Shown one piece after another: positions 50,585-60,493 of a stretch of DNA of 64,000 nucleotides. Position 1 is the first letter of the stretch, and each line of letters opens with the position of its first letter. Location: assembly GCF_000017505.1 (NCBI RefSeq), contig NC_009675.1, forward strand, positions 2,914,001 to 2,978,000. Reading direction: 5' to 3'. The notes beneath the pieces are model-generated. The model saw only the letters and a program-made list of their open reading frames with translations. It was not told the origin of the DNA and searched no databases. The DNA is from Anaeromyxobacter sp. Fw109-5. Lineage in GTDB: Bacteria > Myxococcota > Myxococcia > Myxococcales > Anaeromyxobacteraceae. Both the position numbers and the translations under genes were made by a program.

Positions 50585-52063
50585 TCACGCCGACGCCGGG
50601 ACGGCGGTGCCGCTGCAGGGGACCGCCTCCGGGCCCGCCAGCGGCACCTCGATCCGGAAGGTCGCGCCCTCGCCGGGCGCGCCCTCGACCGAGATCGTCC
50701 CTCCGTGCGCCTCGATCACGCGGCGCGCCACGAAGAGCCCCAGCCCGAGGCCTCCGTAGTGGCGCGGTGAGACCGCCCGCTCGAACCGCTCGAAGATGCG
50801 CTCCCGCACGCACGGATCGACGCCGATGCCACGGTCGCGGACGATCACGAGCGCCGCCTCGCCGCGCCGCGCCAGCTCGACGTCGACCGGCTTGCCCGCC
50901 CCGTACTTGATGGCGTTCGCGAGCACCATCCCGACCGCGCGCTCCAGGTACTCCGGGTCGAACCGCGCGACGAGCGGCTCGTCCAGCGCCAGCCGCAGCT
51001 CCGTGCCGGCCCGCGCGGCGGACTCCGAGAGCCGCTCGACGGCGCGTCGGACCGCCGAGCCGAGGTCGGCCTCTCGCGGCGAGAGCCGCAGCTCGCCGCG
51101 GTCGATCCGCGACACGTCGAGCAGCTCGTCCACGAGCCGCGCGAGCCGCGTCTCCTGGCGAAGCGCGCCGTCCACCTTCGCGGCGAGCCGCTCCGGCGTG
51201 ACGACGCCCCGGGCGCCGGCGAGCTTCAACCCCTCGAGCTGGAGCCGCAGGCTCGTGAGCGGCGTACGCAGCTCGTGCGAGGCGATCTCCAGGAAGTCGT
51301 CGCGCGCACGAACCGCCTCGCGCAGCTCCTGCTCGACGCTCTTCCGCTCGTCGATGGGCTCGGCCGAGGAGACGAAGTAGCAGGGCCGTCCCGCTGGGTC
51401 CCGGACCAGCGCCGCCGTGAGGTGCACCCACGTGGCGCGCCCATCCCGCCGGACGTAGCGCTTCTCCCTCGCGCAGAGCACGCCCTCGCCCGCCAGGAGC
51501 CGCCGGGCGCACCCCTCGTCCTCGGCGACGTGCTCGGGGTGCGTCACGTCCTGGAACCGGAGCGCCCGCAGCTCCTCCTCCTCGTACCCGAGGATCCTGG
51601 CGAAGCGCCGGTTCACCCGCAGCCACCGGCCGTCGAGCGCGACCTGGGCGATCCCGATCGCCGCGTTCTCGAAGGTGGCGCGGTAGCGTGCCTCGCTGCG
51701 GGCGAGCGCGCGCACGGAGCGGCGCGCCACCGCGTACGCCGCGAACGCGAGCCCGAGGGCCACCCCGGTCGCGGCGAGGAGCGCGTGCGACGCCCCCCGG
51801 ATGCGGGCCGTGATCCGCGCGCGGGACGCCGCGAGCGCCTCGTCATGCGCGCGGCCCAGCGAAGGGTCGACGGCGCGAAGCTGGTCGTGGATCGGCGCCA
51901 CCTCGACCGCGAGGACGTCGTGCAGGGTCCCCGCCTCCCGGAGCGCGTGAAACGCCGCGGCCCCCGCCGTGCCGGCCGCGAGCGCGAGCGCCACGAAGAC
52001 CGCCGGCCCGAGCCGCGCCACGCGCGCCGCGTCCGGCGGCCAGGATCGGTTTGCCGCAGGCAT
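50585..52063 (-). CDS. Membrane PAS-domain sensor histidine kinase
   Basis: 492 aa. Two membrane helices (about residues 15-36 and 85-108) flank a short periplasmic segment; then PAS (about 120-240, GYEEEELRALRFQDVTHPEH), HisKA with His near residue 262 in IASHELRTPLTSL, and HATPase with MVLANAIKYG, RDRGIGVD and GGLGLGLFVARR. Catalytically complete. No response regulator adjacent. ATG at 52063; convergent with the pirin gene (16 nt). Confidence 0.92.
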   Translation of the reverse strand: MPAANRSWPPDAARVARLGPAVFVALALAAGTAGAAAFHALREAGTLHDVLAVEVAPIHDQLRAVDPSLGRAHDEALAASRARITARIRGASHALLAATGVALGLAFAAYAVARRSVRALARSEARYRATFENAAIGIAQVALDGRWLRVNRRFARILGYEEEELRALRFQDVTHPEHVAEDEGCARRLLAGEGVLCAREKRYVRRDGRATWVHLTAALVRDPAGRPCYFVSSAEPIDERKSVEQELREAVRARDDFLEIASHELRTPLTSLRLQLEGLKLAGARGVVTPERLAAKVDGALRQETRLARLVDELLDVSRIDRGELRLSPREADLGSAVRRAVERLSESAARAGTELRLALDEPLVARFDPEYLERAVGMVLANAIKYGAGKPVDVELARRGEAALVIVRDRGIGVDPCVRERIFERFERAVSPRHYGGLGLGLFVARRVIEAHGGTISVEGAPGEGATFRIEVPLAGPEAVPCSGTAVPASA

Positions 52064-52202
52064 GACCTCGGGCGTGTACCACCTCTCTCGGACGCCGGGG
52101 ATGTGGCGTTGCGCCCAATCAGGGGATGCCCTAGACCCCACGAGGGAACCCCACGACCGCACGGGCGCTGCCGTGTCGTGCCTTCATGATGATCTTCGCG
52201 GC

Positions 52203-52631
52203 ATGGCTCTCCCTGGTGACCACGACCCCTTGCAGGATGCCAACTTCCAGGCGCTCGTGGACGCGCTCGCGCGCGAGGGGCTGCCGCGGCGAGCGGAGGC
52301 CGCACGCGCGGTCGAGGCGGTCATGTGTGCGCTCGCGCAGCGCACCACCGGCGCCGAGTTCGACGAGCTGCGCGAGCACCTGCCGGAGCCGTTCGGCAGC
52401 CGCCTCACCGCCTGCGAGCGGCACGCGGCGCGCCCGCCGCGCCGGCTCCGCCGGGTGGAGGACTTCCATTCCATCGTGGCGGAGGACCTCGAGCGCGAGC
52501 CGCGCGAGGTGGAGGCGACCGTCCGGGCGGTGTTCGCCGCGCTCCGCGCGATGACGCCCGAGGAGGACGCCGAGCTCATCGGCCACGAGCTTCCGCTCGA
52601 GCTCGAGCCCTTCTGGCGGCGCCCCTCCTGA
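52203..52631 (+). CDS. DUF2267 domain protein
   Basis: 142 aa, soluble, helical, acidic. The DUF2267 pattern is present twice: ALVDALAREGLPRRAEAARAVEAVMCALAQRTTGAEFDELREHLPEPF (first half) and the second, VEATVRAVFAALRAMTPEEDAELIGHELPLEL. It is a family of unknown function. Its stop is immediately next to the stop of the convergent ATPase D gene. Confidence 0.88.
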   Translation: MALPGDHDPLQDANFQALVDALAREGLPRRAEAARAVEAVMCALAQRTTGAEFDELREHLPEPFGSRLTACERHAARPPRRLRRVEDFHSIVAEDLEREPREVEATVRAVFAALRAMTPEEDAELIGHELPLELEPFWRRPS

Positions 52632-53279
52632 TCACGGGCGGCGGGCGCTCGCCTCCCTGCGCGGCCGCCGAGCCCGGAACCGCTTGAGCCTCACCACGTC
52701 CTCCCGGTCGCGCTCCTCGAGCGCCGCCTCGATCCGTCCGGACTCCGCCGTCAGCGCCGGGAGGACGAGCTGCTCGAGCGCGTTGATGCGGCGGGAGGTG
52801 GCCTGGATCTCCTCGCCGAGGCGAGCGAGGTGCAGCTCGCGCGACGCGATCCGGAGCAGCACCTCGAGCGCCTCCTCGTGACGGCGCGCCGCCTCCGTGC
52901 CGGCGAGGCCCCAGCTCGTCGGGGAGCTGCCGCGCTCGTCGGCGGCGCGTATCAACGCGGGCGCCGCGACGGACGGCGTCGGCACTCCCCACACGCGCCG
53001 CACGCTTACCTGGAGCGGCACCTCGCGTGCGGCCGTGAGGGCGACCGACGCGAGCGCCTCCTCGCCCTCGAGCGCGCGGGCGAGCCCGAGCGCCTTCACC
53101 GCCCCGCGGAGCACCTCGTCGAGCCGCGCGCGCCCGGCGAGCACCTCACGCGTGAGCTTCCACAGCTCACCGGCCAGGACCTCGCGCTTGGCGCGGAGCA
53201 GCCGCGCGCCCTTCGAGGCGACGTCCGCGCGCCCGCGGACCTCGAGGAGCCCCATGCGCGTGGTCGGGGTGCGCGTCAC
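52632..53279 (-). CDS. atpD: V/A-type ATP synthase subunit D
   Basis: 215 aa. Central rotor stalk, coiled-coil of two long helices. The N-terminus VTRTPTTRMGLLEVRGRADVASKGARLLRAKRE matches the D subunit start (NPTRMELL type), and the C-terminal helix continues past QATSRRINALEQLVLPALTA. The GTG start overlaps the stop of subunit B as GTGA. Last gene of the nine-gene operon. Confidence 0.92.
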   Translation of the reverse strand: MTRTPTTRMGLLEVRGRADVASKGARLLRAKREVLAGELWKLTREVLAGRARLDEVLRGAVKALGLARALEGEEALASVALTAAREVPLQVSVRRVWGVPTPSVAAPALIRAADERGSSPTSWGLAGTEAARRHEEALEVLLRIASRELHLARLGEEIQATSRRINALEQLVLPALTAESGRIEAALEERDREDVVRLKRFRARRPRREASARRP

Positions 53280-54658
53280 CGCTGGCCCTCCTTGCGGCGG
53301 GCCTCGAGCACCGCCGCCGGGATGCGCGCGAGCGCCTCGGGAGGTAACTGCGCGAGGAGCCGCCACCCGGTCTCCAGCGTGTCCTCGATGGAGCGGAACG
53401 CGTCCCCCTGGCCGACGAGCTCCCGCTCGAAGCGGTCCCCGAACTCCAGGAGCCGCCGCTCCTCCTCGCCCAGGTTCGCCGACCCGACGATGGCCGCCAT
53501 CCGGCGCACGTCCCGCCCGCGGGCGTAGAGCGCGTACAGCTGGTCGGCCAGCGGTCGGTGGTCGGCGCGCGTGCGCCCCGGGCCGGCGCCGAGCCCCATG
53601 AGGCGCGAGAGCGAGGGCAGCACGTCGATGGGCGGATACACGCCCCGCCGGTCGAGCTCGCGGGAGAGCACGATCTGACCCTCGGTGATGTAGCCCGACA
53701 GATCCGGGATGGGGTGCGTGAGGTCGTCGTCCGGCATCGTCAGCACCGGGACCTGCGTGATCGACCCGGGCCGGCCGGCGATCCGGCCGGCGCGCTCGTA
53801 GATCGTCGCCAGGTCCGTGTACATGTAGCCGGGGTAGCCGCGGCGTCCGGGCACCTCGTCGCGCGCGAGCGCCACCTCGCGCAGCGCCTCGCAGTAGCTC
53901 GTCATGTCCGTGAGGACGACGAGGACGTGCAGGCCATGGGAGAACGCGAGGTGCTCGGCGCAGGTGAGCGCGCAGCGCGGGGTCATGAGCCGCTCGATGG
54001 GCGGATCCTCGGCGCGGTTGAGGAACACCGCCGTCCGATCGAGCACTCCCGCCCTGCGGAACGCCTCGAGGTAGGCGTCGTACTCGCGGAACGGCGCCCC
54101 CATCGCGGCGAACACCACGGCGAACCGCTCCCCGCCGCGGACCCTGGCCTGGCAGACGATCTGGCCGGCGAGCCGGCCGGCAGGCAGGCCCGCACAGGAG
54201 AAGACGGGGAGCTTCTGCCCCCGCACGAGCGTGTTCAGGCCGTCGATGGCCGAGACGCCGGTCTCGATGAAGTCGGCGGGCTTCTCGCGCCGCGTGACGT
54301 TCAGGGCCGCGCCGTGGATGGGGAGCCGCGCCTCCGCGATGGGGGCCGGCAGCCCGTCGGTCGGTCGGCCCAGGCCGTCCAGCACGCGCCCGAGCATCCC
54401 GCGCGACACCGCGAGGGTCGCCACCTCGCCCGTGAGCGTCACCTCCGCGCGCGCGGGCGCGAGGCCGCGGGTCTCCTCCAGCACCTGGACCGCCACCCGC
54501 GCGCCCGAGAGCTCGATGATCTGGCCGCGACGCTCCTCGCCGCCCGCCATGCGGATGCGCACGAGCTCTCCGAGCCGCGCGCGCGGGACGCCCTCCAGGA
54601 AGAGCAGCGGCCCCGCGATCGCGTCCGCCCCGCGCACTCGCCGCGTGACGAGATCCAT
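53276..54658 (-). CDS. atpB: V/A-type ATP synthase subunit B
   Basis: 460 aa, non-catalytic nucleotide-binding subunit of the V1/A1 head. LPVFSCAGLPAGRLAGQI occupies the P-loop position but lacks the GKT, as is normal for B. LTDMTSYCEALREVALARDEVPGRRGYPGYMYTDLA and TQVPVLTMPDDDLTHPIPDL are conserved. ATG at 54658, three nt after the A stop. Confidence 0.95.
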   Translation of the reverse strand: MDLVTRRVRGADAIAGPLLFLEGVPRARLGELVRIRMAGGEERRGQIIELSGARVAVQVLEETRGLAPARAEVTLTGEVATLAVSRGMLGRVLDGLGRPTDGLPAPIAEARLPIHGAALNVTRREKPADFIETGVSAIDGLNTLVRGQKLPVFSCAGLPAGRLAGQIVCQARVRGGERFAVVFAAMGAPFREYDAYLEAFRRAGVLDRTAVFLNRAEDPPIERLMTPRCALTCAEHLAFSHGLHVLVVLTDMTSYCEALREVALARDEVPGRRGYPGYMYTDLATIYERAGRIAGRPGSITQVPVLTMPDDDLTHPIPDLSGYITEGQIVLSRELDRRGVYPPIDVLPSLSRLMGLGAGPGRTRADHRPLADQLYALYARGRDVRRMAAIVGSANLGEEERRLLEFGDRFERELVGQGDAFRSIEDTLETGWRLLAQLPPEALARIPAAVLEARRKEGQR

Positions 54659-54661
54659 CGT

Positions 54662-56398
54662 TCACTCCGCCTCGAGGCGCGCGAGGAGCCCCTCGAGCTC
54701 CGCGCGGAGCGCCTCTGCGCCGCGCGCGATCGCCTCCGCCGGCAGCGAGCCGAGGCGGAGGAGGCGGGCGCCGAGGCCCGCCTCGAGGATGGAGTGGAGC
54801 GGGACGCCGCCGGCGATGGCGTTCACGGCGCGGCCGTGGAGCTCGAGGTGGAGCCGCAGCATCTCGAGCGCCTTGCGCGGCGGGCAGCTCGCGTCGACGG
54901 GATCGTACGCGCTCTGGCGCAGGAAGCCCTCCCGCAAGAGCCTCGCCGACTCCAGCACGAGCCGCTCGGCGTCCTGCAGCGACTCGGTGCCGACGAGCTC
55001 GGCCACCTCCACGAGCTCGCGCTCGCGCTGGAGGAGCTTCATCGCCTCGTCGCGGAGGGCGCCGAACCCCTCCCCCGCCTCGCGCTCGAACCAGCCGCGG
55101 AGGCGCTCGGCCTCGAGCGAGAACGAGATCGCCCAGTCGACCGCCGGGTAGTGGCGGCGGTGCGCGAGGTCCGCGGACAGCGCCCACAGCGCGCCGGTGG
55201 CGCGGAGCGAGCACTGCGTCACCGGCTCGGAGAGATCGCCGCCCGGGGGCGACACCGCGCCCACGATCGTGACGGCCCCCTCGCCGCAGCCGAGCGTCTC
55301 GACGCGGCCGGCGCGCTCGTAGAAGCGCGCCAGGCGGGAGGCGAGGTAGGTCGGGTAGCCCTCCTCGCCGGGCATCTCCTCGAGCCGCGCCGAGATCTCG
55401 CGCAGGGCCTCCGCCCAGCGGGAGGTGGAGTCGATCATGAGCGCGACGGAGCGGCCCATGTCGCGGAAGTACTCGGCGATGGTGCAGCCCGTGTAGATCG
55501 ACGCCTCTCGCGCGGCGACCGGCATGTTCGAGGTGTTCACCACGAGCACGGTGCGCCCCAGGAGCGGCCCGCCGCTGCGCGGGTCCTCGAGCTTGGGCAG
55601 CTCGTCGAGGACCTCGGCCATCTCGTTGCCGCGCTCACCGCAGCCGACGTAGACGACCACGTCCGCCGCGGCGTGCTTGGCGAGGCTCTGCTCGAGGACG
55701 GTCTTGCCCGTCCCGAAGCCCCCGGGGACCATCGCGGTGCCTCCCGCGGACACCGGGAAGAAGCAGTCGAGCACCCGCTGGCCGGTGAGGAAGGGGACGT
55801 CCGGCGCGAGCCGCCGGCGGATGGGGCGCGGGCGCCGCACCGGCCAGCGCTGCAGGAGCGCGATCTCGGCGCCGTCGGCGAGGCGCACCACCGGCTCGTC
55901 CACCGCGAGCGCCCCGCTGCGCACCTCCGCGATGCGGCCCCGGACGTGGGGCGGCGCCAGCAGCGGCTGGGCCTCCGCGCCGGAGCGCGCCACGCCGAGG
56001 CAGGCCCCCGGCACGAGGTCGTCGCCGCGGCGGACGCTCGGCTCGAGCTCCCATCGGCGCGCCCGATCGAGCGCGGGCAGGCGGGCGCCGCGCCCGAGGA
56101 AGTCGCCCTGCTGCGCGGCGAGCGCGTCGAGAGGGCGCTGGACGCCGTCGAACACCGAGCCGAGCAGGCCCGGGCCGAGCTCGACCGCGAGCGGCTCGCC
56201 GGAGGGCTCCGCCGGCTCCCCGAGCGCGAGGCCCGCGGTCTCCTCGTAGACCTGGATCGTCGCGCGATCCCCCTCGAGGCGGATCACCTCGCCGAGGAGG
56301 CGCTCCTCGCCGACCCACACCACCTCGTTCAGCGCCGCGCCGGCGAGGCCGTCGGCGACGACGGTCGGGCCCGCGATGCGCACGAGCCTGGCGGTCAT
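54662..56398 (-). CDS. atpA: V/A-type ATP synthase catalytic subunit A
   Basis: 578 aa. Walker A GGFGTGKT in [18 protein letters not shown]; catalytic Glu region [12 protein letters not shown]; a long non-homologous region typical of A subunits (about residues 110-190); [23 protein letters not shown]. The ATG overlaps the F-subunit stop as ATGA. Catalytic hexamer partner of B. Confidence 0.96.
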
Positions 56399-56775
56399 GG
56401 CCCCTCCCCCGCCGCCCCCAGCTTCACGCCGTAGCCGACGGCGCGGCGGATCAGCGCCGCGACGTACGCCCGGCCCCGCCCCTCCTCGCCCCAGCGCCGC
56501 GGCAGCGTGAACGGGAGGACGACGGGCAGGCCGCGTTCGCGGGCCCGGCGCAGCGGGCGCGGCCCCGCCGCGGCGAGCACCTCATCCTCGACGGCGAGCA
56601 CGCCGGAGTCCTCCGCCGCGGCGAGGCGCCGGAGCGCCGCCCCCTCCTCTCCCCTCGCCACCTCCTCCACGGTGACTCCGGCGAGGCGAAAACCGAGCGC
56701 GTCGCCTTCCCGCACGACGACGACGAGGCGCAGCGGCGAGGTCCGCTGCTGGTCGGCATGTCCGGACCGGGTCAC
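56395..56775 (-). CDS. atpF: V/A-type ATP synthase subunit F
   Basis: 126 aa. Rotor stalk protein with a Rossmann-like fold: [20 protein letters not shown] at the start, and [14 protein letters not shown] at 56775 overlaps the C-subunit stop; there is no suitable ATG. Longer at the C-terminus than many F subunits ([12 protein letters not shown]... tail). Placed between C and A as in archaeal operons. Confidence 0.85.
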
Positions 56776-57797
56776 GCGCCCTCCTCCGCGAGGGAGAGGA
56801 TCTCCTCCGCCGGCAGCCCGAGCGCGGCGCCGCGCAGCACGAGCGCGACGCGCCTCACCTCGGCGCGTCGGGCAGCGAGGTGAGCGAGCGGGACCGCCAG
56901 CGACAGCGGCCGGGCGCGCGCCTCCCTGCGGAGGGCCAGGACCAGGCGGCGCTCGAGCGCGCGCTCCGCGCCCCACGGCGTCGCGAGCTCGGCCGCGGAC
57001 ATTCCCAGGGCCGCCGAGACGGCGTCCCGCACGGCATCCCCGTGGCGCAGCGCGGCGACTCGGCGGAGCGTCTCCCCCGCGAGGCTACGCCCTCCCTCGA
57101 GCAGCGCGTCGGCGGCGGGCACCGCGCCCGCGAGCGCGAGGAGCGTGGCGGCGTTGCGGGAGTCGACGCGATCGGCGAGGTGGCGCGCGAGGATCGCCGC
57201 GTCCTCGCCCCCTCGGCGGCACGCTCGACGGGCGCGGGCGAGCGCGGCGCGCTCGGCGGCGATCTCGAGCGGGAGGAGCCCCCGCTCGGCGCGGAAGCCG
57301 CCCGCGAAGGCGCCCGCGGCGGCGCCCACCGCGCTTCCGGCGGCGGCGAGCGCGGCCAGCGCCGCCGGTACGTCCCGCGCCGAGGCCGCGGCACGGAGGG
57401 CGTCCGCGGGCAGACCCGGAACCGGCGGCGCGGCGGCGAGGGTGCGATCCACCGGCGCGCCCGCGGCGACGCCGCGCGCGATCGCCGCGACCGCGGCGGC
57501 CTCGTCGAGCGCGAGGAAGGCCTCGAGGAGCGCCCGCGCCCGGCCTCCCTCCGTCTCCTCGAGCAGCCGCATCCCCTCCTGGCGCAGCGCCTCGCGGAGC
57601 GCTGCCTCGACCCGCAGGAGGGCGTCGGGCCCGCCCGTCCGACCGGCCGGCACCGCCGCCCCGAGGGCGCTCGCGCGGAGCGCCTCGAGCCGCTCGGCCT
57701 CGCCTCCGCGCGCGAGCAGCGCGCGCAGCGCGGCGTCGTCGAGGAGGCGCGCGCGCCGCGCGCCGAGCCGGGCGTTCGCGAAGTCGAGGCGTGCCAC
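56772..57797 (-). CDS. atpC: V/A-type ATP synthase subunit C (V0D/AC39 family)
   Basis: 341 aa, all-helical, linking the rotor to the membrane ring. GTG start at 57797 (VARLDFANARLGARRARLL); the start overlaps the end of the E-subunit gene within one nt. Conserved features are few, but the length, helical Ala/Leu/Arg pattern and position between E and F fit only subunit C. Confidence 0.85.
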   Translation of the reverse strand: MARLDFANARLGARRARLLDDAALRALLARGGEAERLEALRASALGAAVPAGRTGGPDALLRVEAALREALRQEGMRLLEETEGGRARALLEAFLALDEAAAVAAIARGVAAGAPVDRTLAAAPPVPGLPADALRAAASARDVPAALAALAAAGSAVGAAAGAFAGGFRAERGLLPLEIAAERAALARARRACRRGGEDAAILARHLADRVDSRNAATLLALAGAVPAADALLEGGRSLAGETLRRVAALRHGDAVRDAVSAALGMSAAELATPWGAERALERRLVLALRREARARPLSLAVPLAHLAARRAEVRRVALVLRGAALGLPAEEILSLAEEGA

Positions 57798-57798
57798 G

Positions 57799-58380
57799 TC
57801 AGCCCTCCCCGAAGAGCAGCCTCGCGACCTCCGCCTCGAGCACCGTCCAGGCACGGTCGAGCCGCGAGGGGAGCGTGTCGTCCAGGACGCGGCGCCCGGC
57901 GACGAGCGCGACGCCCCCGCGCGCCTCCGGCGCCGCGCGGACGGCCGCCCGCGCCGCGACGGCGGGGTCCAGCGAGGCGAGCGCGCGCCCCACCTCGGCC
58001 TCGGCGCCGGGATCGACGATCACCTCCAGCGGCCCGTCCCCGGCCTCGGGCAGGAGCTCCGCGAGCAGCGCGGCGTCGAGCGCGGGCCCGCCCGCACCGC
58101 GCAGCCGGGCCAGGGCCTCGAGACGGAGCCGCTCGAGCTGCCGGCGGCGCTCCACGAGGAGCGCGCGCTCGCGCTCGAGCGCGATGGCCTCGCGCGAGGC
58201 GCGCCGGTGGGCCTCCGACTCCTCGCGCACGCGGGCCAGCACCGCCGCCCTCGCCCCGTCCGCCGCGGCCCGCGCCTCGGAGAGGATCCGCGCGCACTCG
58301 CGATCGGCCGCGGCGCGCACCTCACGCGCCTCTCGCGCGGCCTCCTCCCCGAGGACCCGCAGCAGCTCCGGGTATCCCAC
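57799..58380 (-). CDS. atpE: V/A-type ATP synthase subunit E
   Basis: 193 aa. Peripheral stalk: long charged N-terminal coiled coil (EAAREAREVRAAADRECARILSEA...) followed by a small alpha/beta head (GPLEVIVDPGAEAEVGRAL). Overlaps or abuts subunit C. Four nt after the K stop. Confidence 0.88.
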   Translation of the reverse strand: MGYPELLRVLGEEAAREAREVRAAADRECARILSEARAAADGARAAVLARVREESEAHRRASREAIALERERALLVERRRQLERLRLEALARLRGAGGPALDAALLAELLPEAGDGPLEVIVDPGAEAEVGRALASLDPAVAARAAVRAAPEARGGVALVAGRRVLDDTLPSRLDRAWTVLEAEVARLLFGEG

Positions 58381-58384
58381 GCGC

Positions 58385-58600
58385 CTAGCCTCCGGTGAGG
58401 ATCAGGACCGCCACGACGAAGCCGAGGATGACGAGCGTCTCCGGGATGGCGAGCATCACGATGATGGCGCCGCGGACCTCCGGCTTCTCGGCGAGCGCCC
58501 CGGCGCCCGCCGAGCCGATGCGGGACTGAACCCACGCCGTCGCGAGGGCGGAGATTCCCACCGCGATCGCGGCTGAGACGGCGATCAGCACCTTGTCCAT
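58385..58600 (-). CDS. atpK: V/A-type ATP synthase proteolipid subunit K (two-helix)
   Basis: 71 aa, two membrane helices, forming the ion-binding rotor ring. The ion-binding carboxylate is Glu54 in AIPETLVILGF; Gln25 in helix 1 (AWVQSRI) sits exactly where the sodium-ligand Gln of E. hirae K is placed (15 residues before the loop Pro40), and Thr55 follows the Glu. The half-length form (E. hirae K has four helices) gives one carboxylate per hairpin. Strong GGGAGG RBS. Confidence 0.95.
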   Translation of the reverse strand: MDKVLIAVSAAIAVGISALATAWVQSRIGSAGAGALAEKPEVRGAIIVMLAIPETLVILGFVVAVLILTGG

Positions 58601-58615
58601 TTGCGACCTCCTCCC

Positions 58616-60493
58616 TTACCTGCCCAGAGCGAAGGGGCGGTAGGGCGCGCCGCCCTCGTCGTAGAACTTCTCGAAGAACTCGACGTAGTGGAGCCGCAGC
58701 GCCGCGACCGTCGGGCTGATGAGCCCGAGCGTGAAGTTTACGAGGTGGAGCAGCACGCCGATGGTCGCCCCCGCCGCGGCCGGCCGGAGCGTCGTCGCCA
58801 CGAGGTTGGCCACCTCCGCGAGCATCACGGAGGCGAGGCCCAGGGCCATGAGGCGGGTGTAGGACAGGACGTTGCCGAGCCCGAGCACGAGCTCGAGGAC
58901 CGCCATGGGCCCCTCCGCCCCGATCGCGACGGCGAGCAGCGCGCCCCCAGCCCACAGCGCCGGGCGCAGCGCCGGGGCGGGCAGCAGGCCCGCGGCGACG
59001 GCGCCACTGACCGCCGCGGCACAGAGGAGCCCGAGCTTCGCGACGCGCCCCAACGCCTCCCGGCGGTGCCCGGCGCGGAGCGCCCCCGCCACCCCGAGCG
59101 CCATGCCGACGCCGACGTGGACCGCGCCGACGCCGAGCGCCACGCCGAGGAACGTCAGGAAGGCCCGGCGACGGTCGAGGACCAACGGGTGGAGGCCGAA
59201 GTGCCCGCCGAGCTCGCCGAGCGCCTCGCCGAACAGGACTCCGAACGCCAGCGCCGAGAGCGCGCACGCGAGGGCGACCCAGGTGAGATCGCGCCCCAGC
59301 GGACCTCCCACCCGGCGCACGCGCAGGACGAGCGCGACCACCAGGCCGGCCGCGCCGCAGGCGACGTCGCCGAGCACGAGGCCGAAGAAGAGCGGGAAGA
59401 AGACCGCGACCCAGGGGGTCGGGTCGGTCGAGCCGTAACGCGGCAGCGGCACGAGGCCCAGCAGACGCTCGAACGGACGCACGAAGGAGCGGTTCCGCAG
59501 GACGACCGGCACCTCCGACCACTCGCGCCGCTCGGGCGGCCGCGCCAGCATCGCGACCCGATCGCCCAGCTCGGTTGCGACGGCCTCGCGGAGGGGCGGG
59601 ACCCGCTCCGCGGGCATGTAGCCCGTCACGACGAAGGCGAAGCGCGTCTCGCCGCAGGCGCTCGCCGCGCCGAGGCGACCCAGGAGCGCGCGCGCCGCCG
59701 CGGCGCTCGCCGCGAGCGGCGCGTGGACTCGCTCCGCGAGCCGTTCCCGCTCCGCCTCGACCTGCGCCTGCTCCGCGGGGATGGCCCGGGACCGGGCGAT
59801 GACGTGGAGGAGCACGTCCACCAGCGGCTTGCCGGCGCAGGCAGCCGGGAGCTTCACCTCGTCCACCCCACGCTCGAACAGGAGCGCGGTGAGCGCGGGG
59901 CCGTGCGCGCGCGGCACGACGAGGAGCACGCCGGTGCGCTCCGCGTCGAGCGGGCGCGCGGTCAGCTCGAACACGTCCCCCGTGAGCCGGCGGACCTCGC
60001 CGCGCAGGAGCGCGATGGCCTCGGGGTCGCTGCGCAGCTCGAGGCCGTGGATCTCCGGGTCGAGCGCCGGATCGATCCCGTGGCCGAGCGGCGCCAGCGC
60101 CACGATCAGCCGCGAGAAGCGGGCGAGGGCTTCGGCCTCCTCGGCCAGCGCCGCGCGCCGCGCCTCCAGCGCGTCGAGCTCCGTCTCCAGCTCGCCGAGC
60201 CTGGCGAGCAGCTCCTCCGAGCCGGGCTCCGGGAGCCTCCCCTCCCCTGCGCCCCGGCCGCCCGCCAGGCGCGCGGCGAGCGCCTCGAGCCGTCGCAGCG
60301 CCTCCTCCGCGCGCGCGGCGCGCATCGCCGTCGCCGCCGCGGGCGGACGGGGCTGGACGAGGGCGGGCGCTCCGGCAGGCGCCGGCGAGGGCGCGCGCAG
60401 CTCCAGGACGCCTTGGGCCTGGAGGAACTCGAGCGCGCGCTCGAGCAGGTCCCGCGGGCCGAGCAGCTGGACGCGGGCCATGGGGAGGATCAC
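58616..60493 (-). CDS. atpI: V/A-type ATP synthase subunit I (a-subunit)
   Basis: 625 aa. The N-terminal half is a soluble alpha/coiled-coil arm; the C-terminal half (about residues 350-610) has about seven or eight membrane helices (VAVFFPLFFGLVLGDVACG; LTFLGVALGVGAVHVGVG; ATIGVLLHLVNFTLGLISPT). The conserved Arg of helix 7 lies in the VLSYTRLMALGLA segment, the proton/sodium half-channel. GTG at 60493 with GGGAGG six nt upstream; it overlaps the H stop. Confidence 0.95.
   Translation of the reverse strand: MILPMARVQLLGPRDLLERALEFLQAQGVLELRAPSPAPAGAPALVQPRPPAAATAMRAARAEEALRRLEALAARLAGGRGAGEGRLPEPGSEELLARLGELETELDALEARRAALAEEAEALARFSRLIVALAPLGHGIDPALDPEIHGLELRSDPEAIALLRGEVRRLTGDVFELTARPLDAERTGVLLVVPRAHGPALTALLFERGVDEVKLPAACAGKPLVDVLLHVIARSRAIPAEQAQVEAERERLAERVHAPLAASAAAARALLGRLGAASACGETRFAFVVTGYMPAERVPPLREAVATELGDRVAMLARPPERREWSEVPVVLRNRSFVRPFERLLGLVPLPRYGSTDPTPWVAVFFPLFFGLVLGDVACGAAGLVVALVLRVRRVGGPLGRDLTWVALACALSALAFGVLFGEALGELGGHFGLHPLVLDRRRAFLTFLGVALGVGAVHVGVGMALGVAGALRAGHRREALGRVAKLGLLCAAAVSGAVAAGLLPAPALRPALWAGGALLAVAIGAEGPMAVLELVLGLGNVLSYTRLMALGLASVMLAEVANLVATTLRPAAAGATIGVLLHLVNFTLGLISPTVAALRLHYVEFFEKFYDEGGAPYRPFALGR

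Noticed and set aside
53276-54658. Missing Walker A in ATPase subunit B taken as a defect
   Set aside because: B subunits of V/A-type ATPases normally lack the GKT P-loop; not anomalous.
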